NCBI GenBank assembly: GCA_012512055.1
Contig: JAAZEW010000039.1
Location: 1 to 9,637 of the forward strand
Source of the DNA: Bacillota bacterium
GTDB lineage: Bacteria; Bacillota_G; SHA-98; UBA4971
Reading direction: 5' to 3'
Length of the DNA stretch: 9,637 nucleotides
Shown: piece after piece, positions 1 to 6,311 of the stretch
Layout: each line of letters begins with the position of its first letter
Numbering within the stretch: the stretch's first letter is position 1
Translations under genes and position numbers: made by a program
The notes under the pieces: model-generated
Told to the model about the DNA's origin: nothing
The model's input: the letters and a program-made list of their open reading frames with translations, nothing else
Database searches by the model: none

Positions 1-207
1 GCCTGCGACTCCTGTCGATATGGCGAATGGCTTCGCTATGTGAACAGTAATCATGATTTCGCCTTCCTTCGCAGCATGATCCACGCCTACAGAAAGGACA
101 AACCCGATGTCTTCTATCTCTTTTCTGCTCCAACACCCGGCAGTGGAAACGACAACCGAGACCATGGAGAGAATCAGCGCAATGCGTGCCCAGCGCCAAG
201 CTTTCAT
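1..207 (-). CDS. gerAC: Spore germination protein, GerAC-family lipoprotein (5' part, cut by window edge)
   Basis: Translating the minus strand from ATG at 207 gives 69 open codons that run off the left edge. The start MKAWRWARIA is followed by a hydrophobic stretch (about residues 9-23) and a lipobox-like STAGC with Cys25. Next comes WSRKEIEDIGFVLSVGVD, which is very close to the mature N-terminus typical of Ger(x)C proteins (GCWDRKEIEDLA-type). Known for the family: an exported lipoprotein, lipidated by Lgt, anchored on the outer face of the spore inner membrane, and the C subunit of the germinant receptor. Its ATG overlaps the TGA of the B subunit (ATGA), so translation is probably coupled. 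A GGGGA ribosome-binding site lies 6 nt upstream (214-218). The -3 residue of the lipobox is Thr rather than the usual Leu, which is tolerated. The rest of the gene is outside the window. The paralogue name (gerA, gerK or other) cannot be decided. Confidence 0.93.
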   Translation of the reverse strand, partial: MKAWRWARIALILSMVSVVVSTAGCWSRKEIEDIGFVLSVGVDHAAKEGEIMITVHIAKPFAISTGVAG

Positions 208-1316
208 TGGGATTCCCCATTCTTCCGCGAGACAGCGGTCCGGACACCTAACGCTGCATAGAGAAATAAGAGGGCCACTACTGCGACAATGATGGAAAAC
301 ACCGCGTCTGCCTTAGCAAGGAAATCCTCAAGATCCACAATACTTTCGAAGGAGACAAGACCTAACGGAACGAAGACGGCGGCAAGCGGACATGCCAGAT
401 GTTCAAAGGCCTTCAAGTTAAAAACCTGAGCTATTCCTATAGATGTTGCCCAAAGAAACAGAGACAACTTGATTCCCGTGCTTAGCGTCCACGCTGCCAT
501 TACTCCTGCCTCTATTCTCTCAAAGAACTCTCCTAAACTTATCATCCTGGCGAGACTGAATAGCGGAAGGGTCCATGAGTTTGCCGTAGGGCCGAAGACA
601 GCCACTAAAGCTATGGCTGCAAGTGCAGTAAGCGCCCCGGTGATAAGAACTGCATATACGGCATACTTCGTCGCTTCCTCCGGCTTGTCCAGATATGGAA
701 CTATCATGCCGATTATAAGGTATTGGCTGTAGTAGCCAAGGCTTGCGACGACAGGTGAGACCAGGTTGGATATGCCCCGAGCCAGAATTGGCCTTAAGTT
801 CTCAAACCGCATAGCGTTATAGGGCAGCACATACGTCAACAGAAGAACAAACACGAGGACGTAGAATACATCTTCTCCGAGGCGACACGTCACTTCGAGC
901 CCGGATCTTGCAGCGTAACAGCTCATGATGGCTAACATGATCATGAAAGCAAAAATCGGCGTCTCAGGCATGATAGCGATGACGTACCCCTCACCCAGAA
1001 CGCGGGTGATATTCACACCGGTGTCTACGAAAAACCACAGGATGACGAGGCCGAGAAGTCTCCCAATGACCGGACCGAGGAGGATCTGGCTGTATTCAAT
1101 GATCGTCTTCCCGGGGAACTTCAGGCTCAATTTGGTTATGAGGATAACAAAAGGGATAGTAACTACACTGCTGATAATACCGGCAATCCACGCATCCTGG
1201 ACGTGCTTTGTGCAGGTTATCAAAGAAAACGTCAAAGTAACAGGCACGACTCTTATCACGATCAGCACAGCCATGAGCTGGCGTCCTGATATTTTCCCGC
1301 CTTCGAGAGCAGTCAT
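204..1316 (-). CDS. gerAB: Spore germination protein, GerAB family (receptor B subunit)
   Basis: A 370-residue, very hydrophobic protein with about ten predicted membrane segments, the normal length for GerAB/GerKB/YndE proteins of the APC transporter superfamily. The N-terminal LEGGKISGRQLMAVL matches the family's E-x-GKIS-x-x-Q opening. The segment GEGYVIAIMPETPIFAF (about residues 108-124) is also family-like. Known role: the integral-membrane subunit of the germinant receptor in the spore inner membrane, which in the GerA receptor forms the amino-acid binding pocket. The ATG start at 1316 overlaps the TGA of the upstream A subunit by 4 bp, with AAGGGG 5 nt before it (1322-1327). The stop overlaps the C-subunit start in the same way, so the three subunits are made from one coupled message. 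The germinant cannot be read from the sequence. Confidence 0.95.
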   Translation of the reverse strand: MTALEGGKISGRQLMAVLIVIRVVPVTLTFSLITCTKHVQDAWIAGIISSVVTIPFVILITKLSLKFPGKTIIEYSQILLGPVIGRLLGLVILWFFVDTGVNITRVLGEGYVIAIMPETPIFAFMIMLAIMSCYAARSGLEVTCRLGEDVFYVLVFVLLLTYVLPYNAMRFENLRPILARGISNLVSPVVASLGYYSQYLIIGMIVPYLDKPEEATKYAVYAVLITGALTALAAIALVAVFGPTANSWTLPLFSLARMISLGEFFERIEAGVMAAWTLSTGIKLSLFLWATSIGIAQVFNLKAFEHLACPLAAVFVPLGLVSFESIVDLEDFLAKADAVFSIIVAVVALLFLYAALGVRTAVSRKNGESQ

Positions 1317-2962
1317 CTTGGCCCCTTCTTCCTGTAACCGCTCGGAATCCCTTTTGCTTGAGGCTGAGGCGGTCTTGGCATGAGGCCTCCGGACTGTCTC
1401 CTAAGGTCGCTTTTGCCTGTAAACTCCGGCCGAGTATCTATTGCCCACCATGGAAGCCTGACAAGGGCATCCTTCAGGTCGGATACGACAACCGGCGCAA
1501 CGGGCTCCAGGAACGGAACACCGAATGACCGAAGGGATGATAGATGAATTCCAGCGATTGAGAACCCAAATACAACTCCGAATAAGCCCAGTGCGCCTGC
1601 AAGCAAGATCACGGGAAAGCGGAGCAACCTTACAGCAATGGAAAGGCTGAAAATTGGTGTAACAAATGATGAAATAGCTGTTAAGGCAACGACTATTATC
1701 ATGGCAGATGAAACCAAACCTGCGCGAACCGCAGCTTCTCCCAGAATCAGAACGCCTACTATACTGATGGCAGGTCCGTAGATCTTGGGCAGCCTCACTG
1801 CAGCCTCCCGCAATATCTCGAAGGCTACCTCCATGAGAAGGGCTTCAAATACGGCAGGAAAGGGTACACCTTCGCGCTGAGCAGCTATGGCAAGAACCAA
1901 AGGGGTGGGAAGCATTTCTTGATGAAATGTGGTGACTGCAACGTACAATGCAGGAAGAAGAAACGCAATAAAGAAAGAAGCGTACCTCAGCAGTCTTACT
2001 GCAGACGCGATAAAAAAGCGCTCATAGTAATCCTCGGGCGAAGTGAGAAACATCAAGAATGTAACCGGAACAATAAGGACAAACGGCGTGCCGTCCGTAA
2101 GTATTGCAATCCTTCCTTCAAACAGCGCACCTGCCACTCTGTCAGGCCTTTCTGTACGAAGAATGGTGGGGAACGGCGAAAAAGGCGCATCCTCAAGGTA
2201 TTCCTCCAGTTTACCGCTTTCCTGGATGCTGTCTACGTCAATCCTTGTAATCCTGTCCCTGGCCTCCTGGACCACTTTGTCGTTGGCGATACCTTTGATG
2301 TAGGCGATTGCCACTTGAGTACGACTGACTCTCCCGACAGTGAATTCTTCGATCCAAAAGCGCGGATCCCTGATCCTCCTTCTAAGCAGGCTGGTATTGA
2401 CCCGCAAGACCTCGCTGAATCCTTCCCTGGGGCCACGAATAACGACTTCGCTCTGAGGCTCCTGAATACTGCGCGTCTCAAAACCTCGCACATCGCAAAC
2501 CAAAGCCTCAGAACTTCCGCCTATCACTACCCCGCACTTGCCTTCAGCTATCCTGCTTAGAAAATCTGTTCTATCAGAAACCTGCTTTACATCCGACACC
2601 AGAATCAGCCGGTCTCTCAACCTATCTTTAACCTGAATTGAAGATAAGCGTTCTGATTCGAGGATTTCAGACGTGACTCCAATGGGCTTGATGATCGCCT
2701 CGCTGACAAGCTCTTTGTCAACCAATCCGTCTAAATGAACCACCAGCACAGCAATACCCCGGCCGGTCCCGAATCTCACCTTGCGGACAATGAGGTCCGA
2801 ACTGTTGCCGAAAGCTTCTCTGATGAAAGCCTCGTTTTCTCGGAGCCTTATGCTAAGACTAGCATGGGCTGAACTTAGGCGAGGTCCTTGGCCCTGAATA
2901 TCCGTCCTTCGCCGCCTCAACAGCAAGCGCTTAACAAATCGCGACAACGCACGAAAAGCCAC
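1313..2962 (-). CDS. gerAA: Spore germination protein, GerAA family (receptor A subunit)
   Basis: A 549-residue protein beginning at GTG (2962), with AAGGAGAT at 2971-2978 and 8 nt spacing. Residues 1 to about 290 form the soluble domain. Family motifs include VVHLDGLVDK (74-83), VIRGPREGFSEVLRVNTSLL (174-193), and RPDRVAGALFEGRIAILTDG (272-291). The C-terminal half is membrane-embedded, with PEDYYERF (309-316), AQREGVPFPAVFEALLMEVA (361-380), REAAVRLP (385-392) and LGEAAVRAGLVSS (407-419). Known role: the A subunit of the Ger receptor in the spore inner membrane, proposed to oligomerise into a germinant-gated ion channel. The N-terminal tail is very basic (KRLLLRRRR, 11-19), and the C-terminal tail is rich in Pro, Lys and Arg, common in this family. 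It is the first gene of a three-gene operon and lies 146 bp after hfq. Sporulation-specific expression is expected from the family, but no clear sigma-G promoter was seen. Confidence 0.96.
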   Translation of the reverse strand: MAFRALSRFVKRLLLRRRRTDIQGQGPRLSSAHASLSIRLRENEAFIREAFGNSSDLIVRKVRFGTGRGIAVLVVHLDGLVDKELVSEAIIKPIGVTSEILESERLSSIQVKDRLRDRLILVSDVKQVSDRTDFLSRIAEGKCGVVIGGSSEALVCDVRGFETRSIQEPQSEVVIRGPREGFSEVLRVNTSLLRRRIRDPRFWIEEFTVGRVSRTQVAIAYIKGIANDKVVQEARDRITRIDVDSIQESGKLEEYLEDAPFSPFPTILRTERPDRVAGALFEGRIAILTDGTPFVLIVPVTFLMFLTSPEDYYERFFIASAVRLLRYASFFIAFLLPALYVAVTTFHQEMLPTPLVLAIAAQREGVPFPAVFEALLMEVAFEILREAAVRLPKIYGPAISIVGVLILGEAAVRAGLVSSAMIIVVALTAISSFVTPIFSLSIAVRLLRFPVILLAGALGLFGVVFGFSIAGIHLSSLRSFGVPFLEPVAPVVVSDLKDALVRLPWWAIDTRPEFTGKSDLRRQSGGLMPRPPQPQAKGIPSGYRKKGPR

Positions 2963-2970
2963 GTCTTGTC

Positions 2971-2978
2971 ATCTCCTT
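2971..2978 (-). promoter_or_regulatory. Ribosome-binding site of gerAA
   Basis: AAGGAGAT on the minus strand ends 8 nt before GTG at 2962 and decides that GTG as the gerAA start. An ATG overlapping the motif (2972-2970) is out of frame with the gene. Confidence 0.7.
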
Positions 2979-2994
2979 GAGCTTTCCTCAAGAA
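2974..2994 (-). promoter_or_regulatory. Hairpin covering the gerAA ribosome-binding site
   Basis: On the minus strand TTCTTGAG (2994-2987) can pair with CTCAAGGA (2981-2974) around a 5-nt GAAAG loop: seven Watson-Crick pairs and one G-U pair. The right arm includes most of the AAGGAG sequence (2978-2973) that serves as the gerAA ribosome-binding site, so the folded form should lower initiation. Base pairing is seen directly; function is inferred. Confidence 0.4.
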
Positions 2995-3041
2995 CCCTGC
3001 TTATCCAGGCCGGTCTCGAGGTCCATCCCCAGGATATCCAT
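2988..3041 (-). other. Possible 17-codon leader peptide upstream of gerAA
   Basis: On the minus strand AGGAGG (3053-3058) is followed after 11 nt by ATG at 3041 and an open frame encoding MDILGMDLETGLDKQGS, ending in TGA at 2990-2988, which is 25 nt before the gerAA GTG. The AGGAGG is a perfect anti-Shine-Dalgarno match, stronger than most of the true genes here, though the spacing is a little long. The peptide resembles nothing I recognise and has no membrane segment or run of one amino acid that would suggest classical attenuation. It may be a chance open frame. Its stop codon lies in the left arm of the hairpin over the gerAA ribosome-binding site, which is the main reason to note it. Confidence 0.3.
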
Positions 3042-3055
3042 GGGTATTGTTGCCT

Positions 3056-3080
3056 CCTATGGGAGATCTTATCCCCATGG
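3056..3080 (-). repeat. Imperfect inverted repeat (hairpin) after hfq
   Basis: On the minus strand ATGGGGAT (3078-3071) pairs with ATCTCCCAT (3067-3059), with one bulged T and a 3-nt AAG loop. CC at 3080-3079 can extend the stem by pairing with GG at 3057-3056 across a bulged A. No T-run follows, so it is not an intrinsic terminator. The extended form touches the AGGAGG of the leader frame and could hide it in part. Pairing is by inspection; stability was not computed. Confidence 0.4.
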
Positions 3081-3108
3081 CAAGTTACGTGGCACAAAGG
3101 GAAGGGAG

Positions 3109-3366
3109 TTATCCGGATTCGGTATTATCGCCTTTTTCTTTTGTGGGAATGAAGTTCACAGAACGTGAAGGGGTTATCGTGGAAATCGCATGCTTATAAA
3201 TGAGGTCTTCCCGCGTGCCGTCGCTGACAACTATTGTGAAACTGTCGAATCCCGTGATTACACCTTTTATCTGATACCCGTTGAGTAAGTAGACAGTGAC
3301 TGCAATGTTTTGGGAACGAAGAAGGTCGAGGAATCTGTCCTGAAGGTTTTGGGTCAGCTTATTCAC
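3109..3366 (-). CDS. hfq: RNA-binding protein Hfq
   Basis: An 85-residue Sm-like protein that forms a hexameric ring and binds small RNAs and mRNAs. The N-terminal LQDRFLDLLR (8-17) carries the conserved Q9-D10. Sm1 is VTVYLLNGYQIKGVITGFDS (23-42). Sm2 contains LIYKHAISTITP (55-66), including the Y57-K58-H59 signature. Tyr26 and Tyr31 fall where Gram-positive Hfq has aromatic residues on the A-rich distal face. The rim patch reads RSQN (17-20), with one Arg instead of the Arg-rich enterobacterial patch, as in other Firmicutes. The short acidic tail (NTESG) is variable. The start is GTG at 3366; an in-frame TAG lies ten codons upstream with no other start between, so the start is secure. GAGGGGG (3378-3384) is the likely ribosome-binding site, with a long 11-nt spacing. 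It follows miaA by 85 bp, matching the conserved miaA-hfq order. Confidence 0.98.
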   Translation of the reverse strand: MNKLTQNLQDRFLDLLRSQNIAVTVYLLNGYQIKGVITGFDSFTIVVSDGTREDLIYKHAISTITPSRSVNFIPTKEKGDNTESG

Positions 3367-3451
3367 TGTGGCTCGCGCCCCCTCTTGTTGCTAATGCTTC
3401 TCCACCCTTTGCCTGTGGCATAACTTGAAGGATTTTCTTTCCCTACGTTTT
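3367..3451. other. Short gap between miaA and hfq
   Basis: An 85-bp gap holding the purine-rich GAGGGGG (3378-3384), the likely ribosome-binding site of hfq. No terminator and no convincing promoter were seen, so hfq is probably co-transcribed with miaA at least in part. In many bacteria hfq also has its own promoter inside miaA, which I cannot show here. Confidence 0.4.
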
Positions 3452-4468
3452 CTACACAGCAGCCATTTTCCCTTTGATCAACGCAAGAATACACCTTACG
3501 GCTTCCTCTTTCGATTCAAAAAGCCCTATGTCCATCCACTGTATGCGCGGATCAGCTCTGAACCAAACAAGCTGCCGCTTGGCATATCTTCTTGTATCCC
3601 TCTTTATAAGCTCTATTGCTTCTTGTAGAGGGCATTCACCTTTGAGATACCGCACGATTTCTTTGTATCCCAGGGCTTGCCCGGAAGTCAATGTCCTACT
3701 GTATCCCTGCTCTAGAAGTTCTTTGGTCTCCTCCACCAGTCCAAGCTCGATCATCTTGTCGCATCTGGCTTCGATCCTCTCGTATAATACCGGCCTCTCG
3801 CGAACCAAGCCCACCATGACCAGTCTGTCAAAACGTGCCTTCTTCCTTCGCCCCTCTCGCCACAGCTCCGAGATGGGACGGCCTGTAGTGATATGCACCT
3901 CAAGCGCTCGGACAATTCGTCTTGTGTCATTAGGGTGGATCTTTTTGGCAGCTTCAGGATCTACCTCTTCAAGCCTGGCGTAAAGCACGTCATGTCCCTT
4001 CCGGGCAGCCTCCTCCTCCAGAGATGCCCTAATCTCGGGTGATGCGCCTTCCCAGGGAAACAAGAATCCGTCAACCACTGCCTTGATGTAGAGGCCTGTC
4101 CCGCCCACCAGAACCGGAATACGGCCCCGCGAAGCAATATCTGAAATCGCAGCTTCAGCCAGTTCTTGGAATCTGGCGACATTGAAATCTTCATCCGGCG
4201 CCACAACATCAATCAGGTGATGCGGCACCGTCTCCCTCTCTGTCATGCCGGGTTTTGCAGTTCCGATGTCCATATACTTGTATACCTGCATGGAATCACA
4301 GGACACTATCTCACCGTCAAGTTGCCTGGCAACGTCAATAGATATGTCAGTCTTTCCGACTGCAGTAGGGCCTGTGATCACCACAAGCCAGTCAGCGGCA
4401 ACCGGATTCCCTATTTGATTTTGCGGATTTCTTTCTTGATCCGTTGAAGCCTTCACAAAACCTAACAC
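3452..4468 (-). CDS. miaA: tRNA dimethylallyltransferase MiaA
   Basis: Transfers the dimethylallyl group from dimethylallyl diphosphate to N6 of A37 in tRNAs that read UNN codons, giving i6A, the substrate for MiaB encoded in the same cluster. The P-loop GPTAVGKT is at residues 33-40. Further family motifs are SCDSMQVYKYMDIGTAKP (56-73), HHLIDVV (83-89), GGTGLYIKAV (122-131), HPNDTRRIVRALE (178-190), SGQALGYKE (262-270) and RDTRRYAKRQLVWFR (290-304). With the first start the protein is 338 residues, but about 28 residues precede the P-loop strand, longer than usual. The start is therefore uncertain: GTG at 4468 follows GAAGGA almost directly, with a GAGGAAG about 13 nt upstream, and GTG at 4456 (codon 5) is also possible. 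An overlapping ATG at 4470 meets a stop after two codons. It follows mutL by about 31 bp. Confidence 0.97.
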   Translation of the reverse strand: MLGFVKASTDQERNPQNQIGNPVAADWLVVITGPTAVGKTDISIDVARQLDGEIVSCDSMQVYKYMDIGTAKPGMTERETVPHHLIDVVAPDEDFNVARFQELAEAAISDIASRGRIPVLVGGTGLYIKAVVDGFLFPWEGASPEIRASLEEEAARKGHDVLYARLEEVDPEAAKKIHPNDTRRIVRALEVHITTGRPISELWREGRRKKARFDRLVMVGLVRERPVLYERIEARCDKMIELGLVEETKELLEQGYSRTLTSGQALGYKEIVRYLKGECPLQEAIELIKRDTRRYAKRQLVWFRADPRIQWMDIGLFESKEEAVRCILALIKGKMAAV

Positions 4469-4477
4469 ATCCTTCGA

Positions 4478-4509
4478 TTACTTCCTCGTTACTGTCTCGT
4501 TACTTCCTC
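4478..4509 (-). repeat. Small direct repeat at the mutL-miaA junction
   Basis: The 10-mer GAGGAAGTAA (minus strand) occurs at 4509-4500, where it encodes the end of mutL including its TAA stop, and again at 4487-4478, 22 bp later, in front of miaA. A second 9-mer, AGTAACGAG, is repeated at 4504-4496 and 4493-4485. The pattern suggests a short tandem duplication that copied the mutL tail and supplied a GAGGAAG upstream of miaA. Confidence 0.55.
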
Positions 4510-6311
4510 CGAAAGGTCCGGTCCAGTTCATCCCGGCTTATCCTGAGGAGGGTCGGACGGCCGTGGGGGCATGAGTAGGGGTCCAAAGCACATGCAAGAT
4601 CAGAGAGAAGCTTCACAACTTCCCCAGGCTCTAACCTGTCACCGGCCTTGACCACCGCCTTGCATGCAAGCTCAGCCGCGACACGTCCCAATAGGCCTTC
4701 TATCCCGTCTGTCGCTTTAGCGCCGTCTGCCCCGGAAGACACTTCGTCAGCGAATAGCTCAATTGCAGAAGACACAGCACCAATTGGATCCGTCCCGGAA
4801 AATGCGGTGAGCGCGGAAGGCACGCCTCTTAGAAGCAAGGACGACTGACCGAATTCCTCGAGAATGATACCTATTCCGGCCAGCTCAGAAAGGTACGGCA
4901 TGACTTCCTGAACCACACCGGGCACAAATTCCAAAGGTTGTGGGATGAGAGTCTGCGCATTCACATGTGCCCCTTCAGTCAGCGCCTTTAAGAGCTCTTC
5001 GTATATTATGCGCTCATGGGCAGCGTGCTGATCGATAATCACCAGATCCTCGCCGTCCTCAGCCAGGATATACATGTCTTTGAAGATTCCGATGCGCTTA
5101 AACCGTCCGCCGGCTGCCTCAGGCTGCCAACCCACGGAGTAGCGGGAATGAAAGTCCTCTATCATGCCTGCCCCTGGGAGGCCTGCGTCTTGCGCGCCTG
5201 CATCCAAACGGTGGATGCCTCCTGAGCTGTCATATCCCGCCATCATCATATCCCTTGCATCTTCAGGGCCTCTGCCACCCTGTTCTATCCCCCATCCAAT
5301 GCCGGGCACAACCCCTACTGACCTCAGCGCAGATGAAACGGCTTGTGCCACAAGCCTGAAAATATCGTGGCCTTTCGAGAATCTGACCTCCCTTTTCGCA
5401 GGATGGACATTCACATCCACAGATACAGGATTAGTCAGTATCCATAGGAATATCGCGGGATAGCGCCGCACCGGGAGCCTCCTCCCGTAAACATTCTCAA
5501 CGGTCCTCGTAAGGACCGGAACAACACAAGACCTACCATTGACAAACACATGTTGCATATCACGTCTTGTCCTCGAGGCATCAGGAGGACTGATGAAGCC
5601 CTCAATGTGAGTATCTCCGGCGCCTGCAGTAATCGGCAGCAAGCCCTTGACAATCTCCGTGCCGTAGACTGAAGCAATGGTATTGCGCTTATCTCCTTGG
5701 CCCTGAGAGACAAAGGCTACCTTGCCGTCGCATATAAGGCGGAACCTTACATTCGGTTGGGCAAGGGCCAGCCTTGCCACTGTATCGCGTATATGTCCCG
5801 CCTCCGTAGACGGGCTTCGCTGAAACTTGCGCCTGGCAGGAGTATTATAGAACAAGTCCCGGCACACGACGGTTGACCCGACTTGCCTGGGATGGTTCTC
5901 TTCGGAGATAAGGGTTCCTCCTTCCAACACGATTCTCGTCCCTATCGGATCCTCTTTACGGCAGGTGATAACCTCCGTCCGGGATACCGCAGCTATACTG
6001 GGAAGCGCTTCCCCACGGAATCCCATGCTGAGCACAGTCAGAAGATCATCCGCCGTTCTGATTTTGCTGGTGGCGTGGCGCATGAAAGCAAGACGTAAAT
6101 CGCTCCGGCTCATGCCTCTTCCATTGTCCGATACCTTAATGAATGTCCCGGGCGGACCCTGGGTCTCAACGACGATCTCAGTTGCCCCGGCATCAATGGC
6201 GTTTTCCATGAACTCCTTCACCACTGATGCAGGCCTTTCCACAACCTCACCTGCGGCGATTCTATTAATGGTATCCTCATCAAGGACTACTATGCGCTCA
6301 TCCATACTCAC
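4500..6311 (-). CDS. mutL: DNA mismatch repair protein MutL (endonuclease type)
   Basis: A 603-residue GHKL ATPase that links MutS mismatch recognition to downstream repair. N-terminal ATP-binding motifs: IAAGEVVERPASVVKEFMEN (18-37, catalytic Glu36-type position), DNGRGM (62-67), RHATSKI (78-84) and GFRGEAL (97-103). NVHPAKREVRF (301-311) closes the N-terminal region. A short linker of about 70 residues leads to the C-terminal dimerisation and nuclease domain, with the metal-binding DQHAAHERIIYE (427-438), ACKAVVKAG (549-557) and CPHGRP (581-586). These show a MutH-independent, nicking MutL as in Bacillus and most bacteria lacking MutH. The start is GTG at 6311, whose GTGA overlaps the mutS stop. 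An ATG two codons in (6305) is a less likely alternative because its ribosome-binding site spacing is worse. The usual beta-clamp motif (Q-x-x-h-x-P type) is not clear; QTLIP (453-457) is the nearest. Confidence 0.98.
   Translation of the reverse strand: MSMDERIVVLDEDTINRIAAGEVVERPASVVKEFMENAIDAGATEIVVETQGPPGTFIKVSDNGRGMSRSDLRLAFMRHATSKIRTADDLLTVLSMGFRGEALPSIAAVSRTEVITCRKEDPIGTRIVLEGGTLISEENHPRQVGSTVVCRDLFYNTPARRKFQRSPSTEAGHIRDTVARLALAQPNVRFRLICDGKVAFVSQGQGDKRNTIASVYGTEIVKGLLPITAGAGDTHIEGFISPPDASRTRRDMQHVFVNGRSCVVPVLTRTVENVYGRRLPVRRYPAIFLWILTNPVSVDVNVHPAKREVRFSKGHDIFRLVAQAVSSALRSVGVVPGIGWGIEQGGRGPEDARDMMMAGYDSSGGIHRLDAGAQDAGLPGAGMIEDFHSRYSVGWQPEAAGGRFKRIGIFKDMYILAEDGEDLVIIDQHAAHERIIYEELLKALTEGAHVNAQTLIPQPLEFVPGVVQEVMPYLSELAGIGIILEEFGQSSLLLRGVPSALTAFSGTDPIGAVSSAIELFADEVSSGADGAKATDGIEGLLGRVAAELACKAVVKAGDRLEPGEVVKLLSDLACALDPYSCPHGRPTLLRISRDELDRTFRRK

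Larger units (their letters stand above)
2963..3108 (-). promoter_or_regulatory. Structured leader between hfq and the germination operon
   Basis: This 146-bp interval is the untranslated gap between the hfq stop and the gerAA start. Reading the minus strand it contains, in order: an imperfect hairpin (3056-3080), an AGGAGG motif (3053-3058), a 17-codon reading frame (3041-2988), and a second hairpin (2974-2994) that covers the gerAA ribosome-binding site. Neither hairpin is followed by a run of T, so neither looks like an intrinsic terminator and read-through from hfq is possible. No convincing promoter for sigma-A, sigma-F or sigma-G was found by eye. A regulatory role is an inference. Confidence 0.35.

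Noticed and set aside
40..261. Plus-strand open frame at the left edge
   Set aside because: The opposite strand carries a clear GerAC lipoprotein start with signal peptide and lipobox, so this frame is a shadow.
1919..2560. Plus-strand open frame of 213 codons
   Set aside because: It lies wholly opposite gerAA, is rich in Cys, Lys and Arg without any recognisable domain, and shows no ribosome-binding logic. It is a shadow of the real gene.
3001..3078. Alternative 25-codon minus-strand frame starting MGIRSPIGG in the leader
   Set aside because: No ribosome-binding site precedes its ATG, and the start codon is inside a hairpin stem. The 17-codon frame with AGGAGG is the better candidate.
3056..3080. 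Intrinsic terminator after hfq
   Set aside because: The stem is bulged and is followed by AGGAGGCAACAATACCC rather than a run of T.
3040..3110. Possible sigma-A-like promoter (TTGTGC, 18 bp, GATAAG) before the germination operon
   Set aside because: The -35 element matches at only half its positions, and the putative -10 falls inside the hairpin. No sigma-G pattern was found either, so no promoter is called.
4941..4955. QTLIP in MutL as a beta-clamp-binding motif
   Set aside because: The usual motif has the Pro one position later (as in QEMIVP of Bacillus subtilis), so the match is too loose to call.
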